Shown: positions 1-7,146 of the stretch, piece by piece
How the letters are laid out: each line of letters begins with the position of its first letter
Position numbering within the stretch: position 1 is the stretch's first letter
Source: an uncultured Lachnospiraceae bacterium
GTDB lineage: Bacteria > Bacillota > Clostridia > Lachnospirales > Lachnospiraceae
Length of the DNA: 12,108 bases
Assembly (NCBI GenBank): GCA_905236585.1
Contig: CAJOQZ010000130.1
Coordinates: 1 to 12,108, forward strand
Direction of reading: 5' to 3'
Program-made: the position numbers and the translations under genes
Notes under the pieces: model-generated
Database searches by the model: none
What the model was told of the DNA's origin: nothing
What the model saw: only the letters and a program-made list of their open reading frames with translations

Positions 1-575
1 ACCTTCCACTCGTCCCGCATGCACAGTTCCCTCGCGATCTCGCAGCAGCGGTAAAGGTTTGGCAGGTCGAAGGTTTCCTCATTCCCCGCAATCTGTAAAA
101 CGGAATCCGCCGAAGTATATACGATCATCTCGTTATTCGCGATCTCCTGCTCGCCGAGTTCGTCGATGATCTCCGTTCCCGACGCACTCTTGTTGCCGAT
201 CACCTTCTTGCCGCAGCGTTTTTCGAGTTCGTCGATCAGTTCTTTCGGAAAACCATGCTCGGTAAACGTAACGAACGGTTTCTCTGTCTTAATTCCCATC
301 ATCTCCCAATGTCCGGTCATGGTATCCTTGCTCGCAGACGCCTCCGCCATGCGCATATAACGCCCGAGCGGCTTTTCTACGCCTTCCATCACCGGCGTGG
401 GATGAAGATTTAACATCCCCAGTTTTTGTAGATTCGGAATGTCAAGCGGTCCCATTTTGTCTAAAATATGCCCGAACGTGTCCACGCCGACATCGCCGAA
501 TTTTTCGGAATCCGGCATCGCGCCGATACCGAGCGAATCCAACACAACTACAAATACACGATTATATGCACCCAT
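1..575 (-). CDS. deoB: Phosphopentomutase DeoB, N-terminal part, cut by window edge
   Basis: Interconverts (deoxy)ribose-1-phosphate and (deoxy)ribose-5-phosphate in the cytoplasm, linking nucleoside phosphorolysis to the aldolase encoded just upstream. I translated 191 codons from the ATG at 573-575. The protein begins MGAYNRVFVVVLDSLGIG, typical of this alkaline-phosphatase-superfamily enzyme. Asp13 sits in the metal-binding VLDS motif. The KDTMTGHWE motif places Thr85 where the family carries its phosphorylated threonine. An AAGGAGG site (581-587) precedes the start by 5 nt. The gene lies 15 nt after the deoC stop and is the last visible gene of the operon. The C-terminal half, including the remaining metal ligands, is outside the window. 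Identification is secure; completeness cannot be judged. Confidence 0.96.
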   Translation of the reverse strand, partial: MGAYNRVFVVVLDSLGIGAMPDSEKFGDVGVDTFGHILDKMGPLDIPNLQKLGMLNLHPTPVMEGVEKPLGRYMRMAEASASKDTMTGHWEMMGIKTEKPFVTFTEHGFPKELIDELEKRCGKKVIGNKSASGTEIIDELGEQEIANNEMIVYTSADSVLQIAGNEETFDLPNLYRCCEIARELCMRDEWK

Positions 576-590
576 GTTTTCCTCCTTAAT

Positions 591-1259
591 TTAATAGCCG
601 CTCACTTCCTCGTTCTTAAGCAGTTTGATGATCCGGCTGGTGCCGAGTCTGTCCGCGCCGAGAGAAAGGAACTTTTCCGCGTCATCCAAAGATGCGATCC
701 CGCCTGCCGCCTTCATTTTAACGTGCGGTCCGATATGCTTCGAGAACAGTTCAATATCGGAAAACGTTGCGCCACCCATGGAAAATCCGGTCGACGTCTT
801 GATGTAGTCCGCGCCGGCGTTCGTCACAAGTTCGCACATTTTGATTTTCTCTTCATCCGTTAAAAGGCAGGTTTCAATAATTACTTTCAAAATATGCTCG
901 CCGCATGCTTTTTTCAAGGTGCGGATCTCATCCTCAACCAGATCGTATTTCTTGTCTTTAAGCCAGCCGATGTTGATCACCATGTCGATTTCAGAAGCGC
1001 CGTTGGCAAGAGCATCCTTCGTCTCAAATTCTTTCGTCGCCGTCGTCATATTGCCGTTTGGAAAACCGATGACCGTGCAGATCGCCATTTTCCCGTCGAC
1101 ATAGTCCGCCGCCTGCTTTACATAGCATGGCGGAATGCAGACGCTCGCCGTTCCGAACGCAATCGCGTCGTCACAGATCTGTTTGATCTCATCCCAAGTC
1201 GATCCCTGCAATAAAAGCGTATGATCCACATGTCTGCATAATTCTTTTGCATCCATCAT
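591..1259 (-). CDS. deoC: Deoxyribose-phosphate aldolase DeoC
   Basis: Class I aldolase that cleaves 2-deoxyribose-5-phosphate to acetaldehyde and glyceraldehyde-3-phosphate. The 222-residue TIM-barrel protein has the usual family length. The Schiff-base lysine is Lys154 in DYIKTSTGF. The two partner residues of the proton relay are Asp92 (EIDMVIN) and Lys183 (KMKAAGGI). The N-terminus has the family signature HVDHTLL. It starts MM; an AAGGAGG site at 1264-1270 supports the first ATG at 1259, though the second is possible. The start overlaps the uridine phosphorylase stop in an ATGA arrangement, so the two are probably translationally coupled. It sits between the phosphorylase and phosphopentomutase genes, as expected for deoxynucleoside catabolism. 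Confidence 0.96.
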   Translation of the reverse strand: MMDAKELCRHVDHTLLLQGSTWDEIKQICDDAIAFGTASVCIPPCYVKQAADYVDGKMAICTVIGFPNGNMTTATKEFETKDALANGASEIDMVINIGWLKDKKYDLVEDEIRTLKKACGEHILKVIIETCLLTDEEKIKMCELVTNAGADYIKTSTGFSMGGATFSDIELFSKHIGPHVKMKAAGGIASLDDAEKFLSLGADRLGTSRIIKLLKNEEVSGY

Positions 1260-2038
1260 TTTGCCTCCTTATCCAGCGCGATCAGCCTGCGAATTGCCTC
1301 CACCGTAACCTGAATCGCCGCATCTGTATCATGTACGACCGGGTTTTCCAAGCCTAATTTTTCCCGTTCCTGATTTGCAACCACGAGGAAGCACGAACCG
1401 CAGCGCACATGCAATGCACTTGCCACCGTAAAGAGCGCCGCCGATTCCATCTCGGACGCAAGGCAGCCGAGACGTTTCCATGCCTCCCACTTGTTCAACA
1501 GTTCATAACTGACCGGCTTCACCTCCGGCTCATGCTGTCCGTAAAACGAATCCTTGCACTGCACAACCCCCGTATGGAACGGATAGCCTTTGCCCTTTGC
1601 CGCCGCGACGAGAGCATTCGTCACATCCAGATTCGCAACCGCCGGAAATTCGATCGGCGCGTATTCGCGGGACGTTCCCTCCATGCGGATCGCACCCGTC
1701 GCGACCACGATGTCGCCGCTTTTGACATCGGTCTGCATCCCGCCGCAGGTGCCGATCCGAATGAATGTATCCACGCCGCAGCGATACAACTCCTCCATCG
1801 CGATCGACGCGGACGGCCCGCCGATTCCGGTGGATGTCACGCTGACTTTCTCTCCGTCAAGCGTTCCCGTATAGGTCACGTATTCGCGGTTATCCGAAAT
1901 AAATTCGGGGTTTTCGAAATACTTTGCAATTTTTTCGCAGCGTTTCGGATCGCCGGGCATGATGACGTATCTGCCGACTTCTCCTTTCGCTACTTGTATG
2001 TGATATTGTTTATCAGGGTTTTCTGAATAATTTTTCAT
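1256..2038 (-). CDS. udp: Uridine phosphorylase-family nucleoside phosphorylase
   Basis: Phosphorolytic enzyme of the PNP/UDP family (PF01048) that splits a nucleoside with phosphate into free base and (deoxy)ribose-1-phosphate. The motifs, numbered from an upstream ATG at 2065, are MPGDPKR (36-42), STGIGGPS (78-85), RIGTCGG (103-109, phosphate site) and EMESA (205-209, ribose site). Overall similarity to E. coli Udp is clear. The ATG at 2065 has no close ribosome site. The in-frame ATG at 2038 has AAGGAAA 5 nt upstream and gives MKNYSENPDKQYH, so I start there (260 residues). The pyrimidine-binding loop reads FYGQHEP where E. coli has FYPGQER, so the exact base preference is less certain than the family. 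It is coupled to deoC by a 4-nt overlap. Confidence 0.88.
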   Translation of the reverse strand: MKNYSENPDKQYHIQVAKGEVGRYVIMPGDPKRCEKIAKYFENPEFISDNREYVTYTGTLDGEKVSVTSTGIGGPSASIAMEELYRCGVDTFIRIGTCGGMQTDVKSGDIVVATGAIRMEGTSREYAPIEFPAVANLDVTNALVAAAKGKGYPFHTGVVQCKDSFYGQHEPEVKPVSYELLNKWEAWKRLGCLASEMESAALFTVASALHVRCGSCFLVVANQEREKLGLENPVVHDTDAAIQVTVEAIRRLIALDKEAK

Positions 2039-2043
2039 AATAC

Positions 2044-2050
2044 TTTCCTT
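2044..2050 (-). promoter_or_regulatory. Ribosome binding site that decides the phosphorylase start
   Basis: AAGGAAA on the minus strand ends 5 nt before the ATG at 2036-2038. The longer alternative start at 2065 has only an AAGGGG about 14 nt away. This favours the shorter protein. Confidence 0.6.
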
Positions 2051-2071
2051 TCCGGTCTTCGACATAAAAAC

Positions 2072-3013
2072 TTATCTCTGCCCCTTATCGTAAGGAATAC
2101 CTTCCGCCTTCGGCGCCCTCGACTTGCCCGAAACAAACACCAAAACGATCAGCGAAATAATATACGGGAACATATTGTAAACCGTACTCGGAATATTCAG
2201 CGCCACCAACGCGTCAAAACCGGTATACACATTCGACAATGCACGGAACAGTCCGAACAAAAGAGCCGCCATGCCGATATTCACCGGACGCCACTGACCG
2301 AAGATCATTACCGCCAAAGCAAGGAATCCGAATCCCGCGACGCCGTTTTCAAACTTCCACTCCGACACGCCTGCGGTAATATAAACAAGTCCGCCCAAGC
2401 CGCCTAACGCGCCTGAGATCAGAACCCCCGCGTAACGCATTTTATATACGTTGATGCCGACCGAATCCGCCGCCTGCGGATGCTCGCCGCACGCCATCAG
2501 GCGAAGCCCGAATTTCGTTTTGTAAAGGACAATGTATGCGCAGACCAAAAGAAGAAAAGCGATCAGCATAAACCAGCTAAATTCAAATTTTCCGAGGCTC
2601 ACGATAAACGCCTTTTTCGCCTGTCCGTATGCAATCGTCGAAGATACGTTGTCCGCGCTTTCCGCCATATTGATCGCACGGACAAGGACGACCGCTACCG
2701 CAGGGGCAAGCAGATTCATCGCCGTCCCGATCAAGGTCTGATCGGCGTTGAATTTGATCGCCGCCACGCCCAAAAGCAGAGAAAAGATCATTCCCAGTAC
2801 CACGCTTGCCAGAATAACAAGCACAATTATTACAAATGCGGGTGACGAAGACGGCAGATACTTCATCATCAGCGCACCGCCTAATGCGCCAATTACCATG
2901 ATGCCTTCCAGTCCGATATTAATGACGCCGCTATGCTCCGAAAAGCAGCCTCCCAATGCGACTAAAATCAAAACCGAAGCAAAGATCAACGTATATTGAA
3001 TCAGTAATGTCAT
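2072..3013 (-). CDS. nupQ: Nucleoside ABC transporter permease (NupQ-like)
   Basis: Second inner-membrane permease of a BMP-type nucleoside importer (BPD_transp_2 family, PF02653). The 313-residue protein is almost entirely hydrophobic. It has the family N-terminal signature: a first membrane segment, then GGCFSEHSGVINIGLEGIMV and GALGGAL, and several further helices. The loop MACGEHPQAADSVGINVYKMR is the conserved cytoplasmic contact with the ATPase. Its ATG overlaps the last base of the upstream permease stop (TAATG), and an AAGGAGG at 3023-3029 lies 9 nt upstream. It pairs with the permease encoded at 3013-4131. B. subtilis NupNOPQ imports guanosine and related nucleosides; the substrate here is inferred from the linked salvage genes. 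Confidence 0.92.
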   Translation of the reverse strand: MTLLIQYTLIFASVLILVALGGCFSEHSGVINIGLEGIMVIGALGGALMMKYLPSSSPAFVIIVLVILASVVLGMIFSLLLGVAAIKFNADQTLIGTAMNLLAPAVAVVLVRAINMAESADNVSSTIAYGQAKKAFIVSLGKFEFSWFMLIAFLLLVCAYIVLYKTKFGLRLMACGEHPQAADSVGINVYKMRYAGVLISGALGGLGGLVYITAGVSEWKFENGVAGFGFLALAVMIFGQWRPVNIGMAALLFGLFRALSNVYTGFDALVALNIPSTVYNMFPYIISLIVLVFVSGKSRAPKAEGIPYDKGQR

Positions 3014-4131
3014 TATGCTTCGCCTCCTTTCGCCTTTTCTTCCCTTTTATCCAAAAAACGGTTCAGCCACATCTTAAAGAACAGAACGAATCCGCAAAGG
3101 TAGATGATCACCGCCGAGATCAGATCCGAAATCTGTGAGCAGTACATGGTTTTATCCACATATGTGCCGCCGCTCGTGATGTGCTGGATAAAGTAGGACG
3201 CAAAGATTGCGCCAATCGGATGCGAGCCGCCTAAGAACGACGCCGCTATTCCGTTAAATCCCATTGCGGGGACAGACGTCTGCTGCACCATCCACTGCTC
3301 GATGCCGCTCAGATAAAAGATTCCCGCACCGAATCCGGCAAGTCCTCCGGCGATCATCATGGTTAAAATGATGTTGTATTTTTCCCGCATACCGCAGTAC
3401 TTCGCCGCCTGTTTGTTCATGCCGGTCGCTTTCAATTCGAAGCCGAGTTTCGTTTTTTCCAAAAGCACCCAGATCAAGACCGCAATGATAACCGAAAAAA
3501 TGATGCCGACCGTAACGAACTCGTTGTTCGTAAAAAGTTTATCCAGCCCCATATTCGGCAGAAGCGCACTCTTGTTCGCGCTCGACAGCGGCTTGGTATA
3601 CGGCGTGGATTCCGCCTTAACTTTTGACAGCAGCATATTCACCGAATAGAGCGATATCCAGTTGAGCATAATGCAGGAGATAACCTCATTCACGTTGAAA
3701 TACGCTTTCAGTGCGCCCGACACGCCCGCGATAAGCGCCGCGCAGATCGTCGCCGCAATCAGGCAGACAAACCACGGCATATTAAGCCCCAGCGCAAAAT
3801 ACAGTGCCGCGCCCGAGCCGACCACATACTGTCCCGCCGCGCCGATGTTGAACAGCCCGACCTTCCATGCAAACAGCACGGACAGAGAGCACATCAGAAG
3901 CGCGGAAGCCTTCACCAGCGTCGTGCCGAAGTACTTCATTGCCGCCGGTGCCGACGGATAGTATAAAAAGTTTTTCAAAATCGCAAGAACTGCCTGTGCC
4001 GCCCCAGCAGGATTGATGATCAAAAGAACGACATATCCGATCACAAGCCCCAATAAAATACAAAGCAGGGAGCCTAAAATCGTCTGAAAACCGGAGTTGC
4101 GCAAGATGCTTTCTTTTTTCATTTCATTCAT
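3013..4131 (-). CDS. nupP: Nucleoside ABC transporter permease (NupP-like)
   Basis: First membrane permease of the importer, about 372 residues, with a first transmembrane helix after a short charged N-terminus and a series of hydrophobic segments. The signature FAWKVGLFNIGAAGQYVVG marks the BPD_transp_2 permeases of BMP-type systems. The cytoplasmic loop FELKATGMNKQAAKYCGM is the ATPase-contact motif. The reading frame stays open to an ATG at 4176, inside the ATPase gene. The ATG at 4129-4131 is preceded by AAGGAGG (4141-4147) at 9 nt and lies just after the ATPase stop, so I use it. The spacing pattern is the same as for the downstream permease. It is larger than its partner, as usual for this family. 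Confidence 0.9.
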   Translation of the reverse strand: MNEMKKESILRNSGFQTILGSLLCILLGLVIGYVVLLIINPAGAAQAVLAILKNFLYYPSAPAAMKYFGTTLVKASALLMCSLSVLFAWKVGLFNIGAAGQYVVGSGAALYFALGLNMPWFVCLIAATICAALIAGVSGALKAYFNVNEVISCIMLNWISLYSVNMLLSKVKAESTPYTKPLSSANKSALLPNMGLDKLFTNNEFVTVGIIFSVIIAVLIWVLLEKTKLGFELKATGMNKQAAKYCGMREKYNIILTMMIAGGLAGFGAGIFYLSGIEQWMVQQTSVPAMGFNGIAASFLGGSHPIGAIFASYFIQHITSGGTYVDKTMYCSQISDLISAVIIYLCGFVLFFKMWLNRFLDKREEKAKGGEA

Positions 4132-4132
4132 C

Positions 4133-5665
4133 TTATGCCGCCTCCTTTCTCTTCGAACCAGCCATGTACAGACCAAGTTCCTCTACCGTAACCGTCTTCG
4201 GGTCGAACTCGCCGACAATCTCTCCTTCGTACATCACGAGGATGCGGTCGGAAACGTTCATTACCTCGTCAAGTTCGAGGCTGACAAGAAGCACGCCCTT
4301 GCCCGCGTCCCGCTGCGCGACGAGCTGCTTATGGATGTATTCGATCGCCCCGACATCCAAGCCGCGGGTCGGCTGCACCGCAATCAGCAGTTCGGGATTC
4401 TTGTCGATCTCCCGCGCTATGATCGCCTTCTGCTGGTTGCCGCCCGACATGGAACGCGCTTTCGTGATCGCTCCCTGTCCCGAGCGGACATCGTACTGCT
4501 CGATCAGTTTGTTCGCATACTCGCGGATGTTTTTGCGTTTTAAGAAACCGTACTTATTGGTAAAATCCGGTTCAAAATACCGCTGCAAAACGATATTGTC
4601 CTCCAGCGAATAATCCAATACCAGCCCGTGCTTATGACGATCCTCGGGGATATGGCTCATGCCGGAAGTTAGGCGTTCGCGGATGGACGAATTTGTAATG
4701 TCTTTGCCATCGAGGGAAATCTTCCCCGATACCAGCGGCTCCAAGCCCGACAGCCCATATACGAACTCCGTCTGTCCGTTGCCGTCGATCCCCGCGATGC
4801 AGACAATCTCGCCGCGATGAACCTGCAGGGAAACATGATTGACCGCATTATTCTTATGATGCTTCGAGGCAACCGTCATGTCCTTGATATCTAAAACGAC
4901 ATCCCCCGGCACCGCCGGCTTTTTCTCTACAACGAAATTTACATCCCTTCCGACCATCATCGCGGAAAGTTTCTCCGGCGTCGTGTCCTTGATGTCCACC
5001 GTACCGATATATTTGCCTTTTCTAAGGACGCTGCAGCGATCGGCAACCTGCATGATCTCTGCCAGTTTGTGCGTGATAAACAAAATGCTCTTGCCTTCTG
5101 CCGCCAGATTCTTCATGATCGTCATCAGTTCCTGTATTTCCTGCGGCGTTAAAACAGCGGTCGGCTCGTCGAAGATTAAAATCTCATTGTCGCGATAGAG
5201 CATTTTTAATATTTCCGTTCTCTGCTGCATACCGACCGTAATGTCCTCAATGATCGCATCCGGGTCGACGGCAAGACCGTATTTTTCCGAAAGAGCGACA
5301 ACTTTTTTCCGCGCTTCATCCTTCTGCAATAATCCGGCTTTCGTCGTCTCCACGCCTAAAATGATGTTGTCCAAAACAGAAAAACATTCCACCAGTTTGA
5401 AATGCTGATGCACCATTCCGATCCCGAGGTCGTTCGCGTCATTCGGGTCGTTGATCTCCACCTTTTTTCCGTCCTTGTGGATCTCGCCCTCTTCCGGCTG
5501 ATACAATCCAAAAAGGACGCTCATCAGCGTCGATTTCCCTGCGCCGTTTTCGCCCAAAAGCGCATGGATCTCGCCCTTTTTCAACTGCAAAGTAATGTTG
5601 TCATTTGCAATGATGCCGGGAAAACGTTTTGTGATGTTCAGCATCTCGATTGCATAGTTTTCCAT
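4133..5665 (-). CDS. nupO: Nucleoside ABC transporter ATPase with two nucleotide-binding domains (NupO-like)
   Basis: A 510-residue cytoplasmic ATPase that powers the importer; one polypeptide carries both ABC domains, as in ribose/galactose and BMP-type systems. Domain 1 has Walker A GENGAGKST (38-46), Q-loop Gln87, the variant signature VGMQQR (144-149), Walker B LIFDEPT (163-169) and His199. Domain 2 has a degenerate Walker A GIDGNGQTE (292-300), an intact signature MSGGNQQ (406-412) and LLIAVQPT (426-433), with Gln in place of the catalytic Glu and no switch histidine. These asymmetries are normal for the family: one site is the main hydrolytic site. The ATG at 5663-5665 has a GGAGG site about 10 nt upstream. 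A hairpin separates it from the lipoprotein gene. Confidence 0.95.
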   Translation of the reverse strand: MENYAIEMLNITKRFPGIIANDNITLQLKKGEIHALLGENGAGKSTLMSVLFGLYQPEEGEIHKDGKKVEINDPNDANDLGIGMVHQHFKLVECFSVLDNIILGVETTKAGLLQKDEARKKVVALSEKYGLAVDPDAIIEDITVGMQQRTEILKMLYRDNEILIFDEPTAVLTPQEIQELMTIMKNLAAEGKSILFITHKLAEIMQVADRCSVLRKGKYIGTVDIKDTTPEKLSAMMVGRDVNFVVEKKPAVPGDVVLDIKDMTVASKHHKNNAVNHVSLQVHRGEIVCIAGIDGNGQTEFVYGLSGLEPLVSGKISLDGKDITNSSIRERLTSGMSHIPEDRHKHGLVLDYSLEDNIVLQRYFEPDFTNKYGFLKRKNIREYANKLIEQYDVRSGQGAITKARSMSGGNQQKAIIAREIDKNPELLIAVQPTRGLDVGAIEYIHKQLVAQRDAGKGVLLVSLELDEVMNVSDRILVMYEGEIVGEFDPKTVTVEELGLYMAGSKRKEAA

Positions 5666-5697
5666 CCCCTGCTTTCCTCCTCTCCCTGATTTTGGGT

Positions 5698-5736
5698 AAA
5701 AATTAAGAGGGCATAGGCACGTAAACCTTGCCCTCT
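5698..5736 (-). terminator. Intra-operon terminator or attenuator hairpin
   Basis: On the transcribed strand, AGAGGGCA (5736-5729) pairs perfectly with TGCCCTCT (5713-5706) around a 15-nt loop. TTAATTTTT follows, with a five-T run at 5702-5698. An inner AGG/CCT pairing could extend the stem. It lies between the lipoprotein stop and the ATPase start, where partial termination would give more binding protein than membrane components. The T-run is short and separated from the stem, so read-through is likely. Confidence 0.6.
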
Positions 5737-5777
5737 AAGAAGTCTTATATCAAATGAAGCCTTTTTTCGTCAGACGA

Positions 5778-6983
5778 TTATTTGATACTGCCGTACTCAT
5801 TTACCGTAATTGATACGGACGGCATTGCGCTGATATCGTTGCTGATCGTGATATCGCCGGCGTGAATCGACTTAACAAGCGCGTTGTAGTCGTCTTCCGT
5901 GAAGCCTTCGCCGAACTGGGTCGTAGACGGAAGCTGAACATAGTTCTCCGACGGTGTATCGGAAACAACGCCTAAGTTGTCGATCTTGCCCGCATAATCG
6001 CTCCACTTGCCCGCCGCGATATCCGTCAAGACCGTATTAACCGTTGCGCCCAAGCCCTTCATAGCCGACGTAACCGTCATGCCTTCGCCATAGTCGCCGT
6101 CAATCTTGCCGCTCTGGTCGGAGTCGACGCCGATAACCTTGCCGCCGACCTTCGCCGCCGCTTCGCCTGCGGATGTATAGATGCCACCGCCGCATGCAAA
6201 TACAACTTCAACATCTTTCGAGCCGTACCATGTATCCATATAAGCCGTGATGTCCGCGTCGCCGTAGAACTGTCCGCCGTATACATACTCGATGGTAATG
6301 TCGCCCGTATTGCCGAGTTCTTCCGCTGCTGCGTTCGCGCCCTGTACATAGCCGTAGCCGTAACGCATAACCGCCGGCACGGACATTCCGCCTAAAAAGC
6401 CAAGATGCTTGTAGCCGAGTTTGACAGCCGCATAGCCCGCCAGATAACCGGAGATCTCTTCCTGATACGTACAGCAATAGGTGTTCTCGGTATTATAATA
6501 CTCTGTTACGTCATAATCATCCGGGTTGTAGGTATAGCCTTCGCCGACGCCCTTCTCACAGATGTCGCCCGCAGAAACGTCAATGGCGATAAACTTAACA
6601 TCCGGATACGTCGCAGACTGTGCAACGAGCGCCGCCGCAAACATGTAGCCCGGCATAACGATTACGTTAGCACCCTCCGCTACCGCCTGATCGACGCTTG
6701 CGTTACGCGCTTCATCCGAGTCGCTTTCCGGCTTGTAGTAATTGAAGTCCACGCCGTTCGACTCCGCCCATGACTTGCATGATTCATATGTTGTCTGGTT
6801 AAAACTCTGGTCGGTGATATCGCCCGAGTCGGTGATCATTGCAACTTTCATATCGGAAGCAGATGCTTCGCCCGCATCGCCGCTGCCCGAACCGGAACTG
6901 CTTCCGCCGCTGCTGCCGCCGCACGCCGTAACGGAAAACATCATCACCGCGGCAAGTAACATTGCCATAATGCGCTTTTTCAT
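5778..6983 (-). CDS. nupN: BMP-family nucleoside-binding lipoprotein (NupN-like)
   Basis: Extracellular, lipid-anchored substrate-binding protein of the importer (Bmp family, PF02608), 401 residues. The N-terminus MKKRIMAMLLAAVMMF is a signal peptide ending in the lipobox VTAC, with Cys21 as the lipidated residue. A Gly/Ser-rich linker (22-41) follows, then the family opening KVAMITDSGDITDQSFNQ. The pattern GYMFAAALV...YPDVKFIAID and the late VIGVDSDQSG also fit BMP proteins. AGGAGGG lies 8 nt before the ATG. It is the first gene after the promoter at 7019-7047. Purine nucleosides are the usual ligands in characterised relatives; the linked pyrimidine-type phosphorylase suggests uridine or deoxynucleosides may also be bound (inference). 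Confidence 0.93.
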   Translation of the reverse strand: MKKRIMAMLLAAVMMFSVTACGGSSGGSSSGSGSGDAGEASASDMKVAMITDSGDITDQSFNQTTYESCKSWAESNGVDFNYYKPESDSDEARNASVDQAVAEGANVIVMPGYMFAAALVAQSATYPDVKFIAIDVSAGDICEKGVGEGYTYNPDDYDVTEYYNTENTYCCTYQEEISGYLAGYAAVKLGYKHLGFLGGMSVPAVMRYGYGYVQGANAAAEELGNTGDITIEYVYGGQFYGDADITAYMDTWYGSKDVEVVFACGGGIYTSAGEAAAKVGGKVIGVDSDQSGKIDGDYGEGMTVTSAMKGLGATVNTVLTDIAAGKWSDYAGKIDNLGVVSDTPSENYVQLPSTTQFGEGFTEDDYNALVKSIHAGDITISNDISAMPSVSITVNEYGSIK

Positions 6984-7018
6984 AAGTCTTTCCCTCCTGC
7001 TGAATACTTACGGTAAAT

Positions 7019-7047
7019 TTTATAGTTACAAGTATAACACAATTCAA
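7019..7047 (-). promoter_or_regulatory. Sigma-A promoter of the nucleoside uptake/salvage operon
   Basis: Minus-strand -35 TTGAAT (7047-7042) and -10 TATAAA (7024-7019) are separated by exactly 17 nt. Transcription would start near 7012, about 30 nt before the lipoprotein ATG. A second -10-like TATACT lies inside the spacer but has no matching -35. Confidence 0.7.
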
Positions 7048-7094
7048 AGGCTAAAATAGGACATTTGTTCCTTTTTGTTTGATTTGGATGCAAT

Positions 7095-7111
7095 TTGTCA
7101 TAATATGACAA
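7095..7111. promoter_or_regulatory. Perfect 17-bp palindrome, candidate operator
   Basis: TTGTCATAATATGACAA has two 8-bp arms around a single central base (7103). It sits about 48 bp upstream of the -35 of the nucleoside operon and just downstream of the stop at 7147. This suits a dimeric regulator; I cannot name one. It resembles no site I can assign with confidence. Confidence 0.45.
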
Positions 7112-7146
7112 GATTACTATGTTATTTTTGTGCATATTTCCCCGGT

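Noticed and set aside
5764..5780. Hairpin CGTC/GACG just after the lipoprotein stop
   Set aside because: Only one base would remain as a loop, which cannot form; the A-run after it is not a terminator tail.
7095..7123. Plus-strand promoter TTGTCA-17-TATGTT
   Set aside because: No plus-strand gene follows; the -35 match is part of the palindrome.
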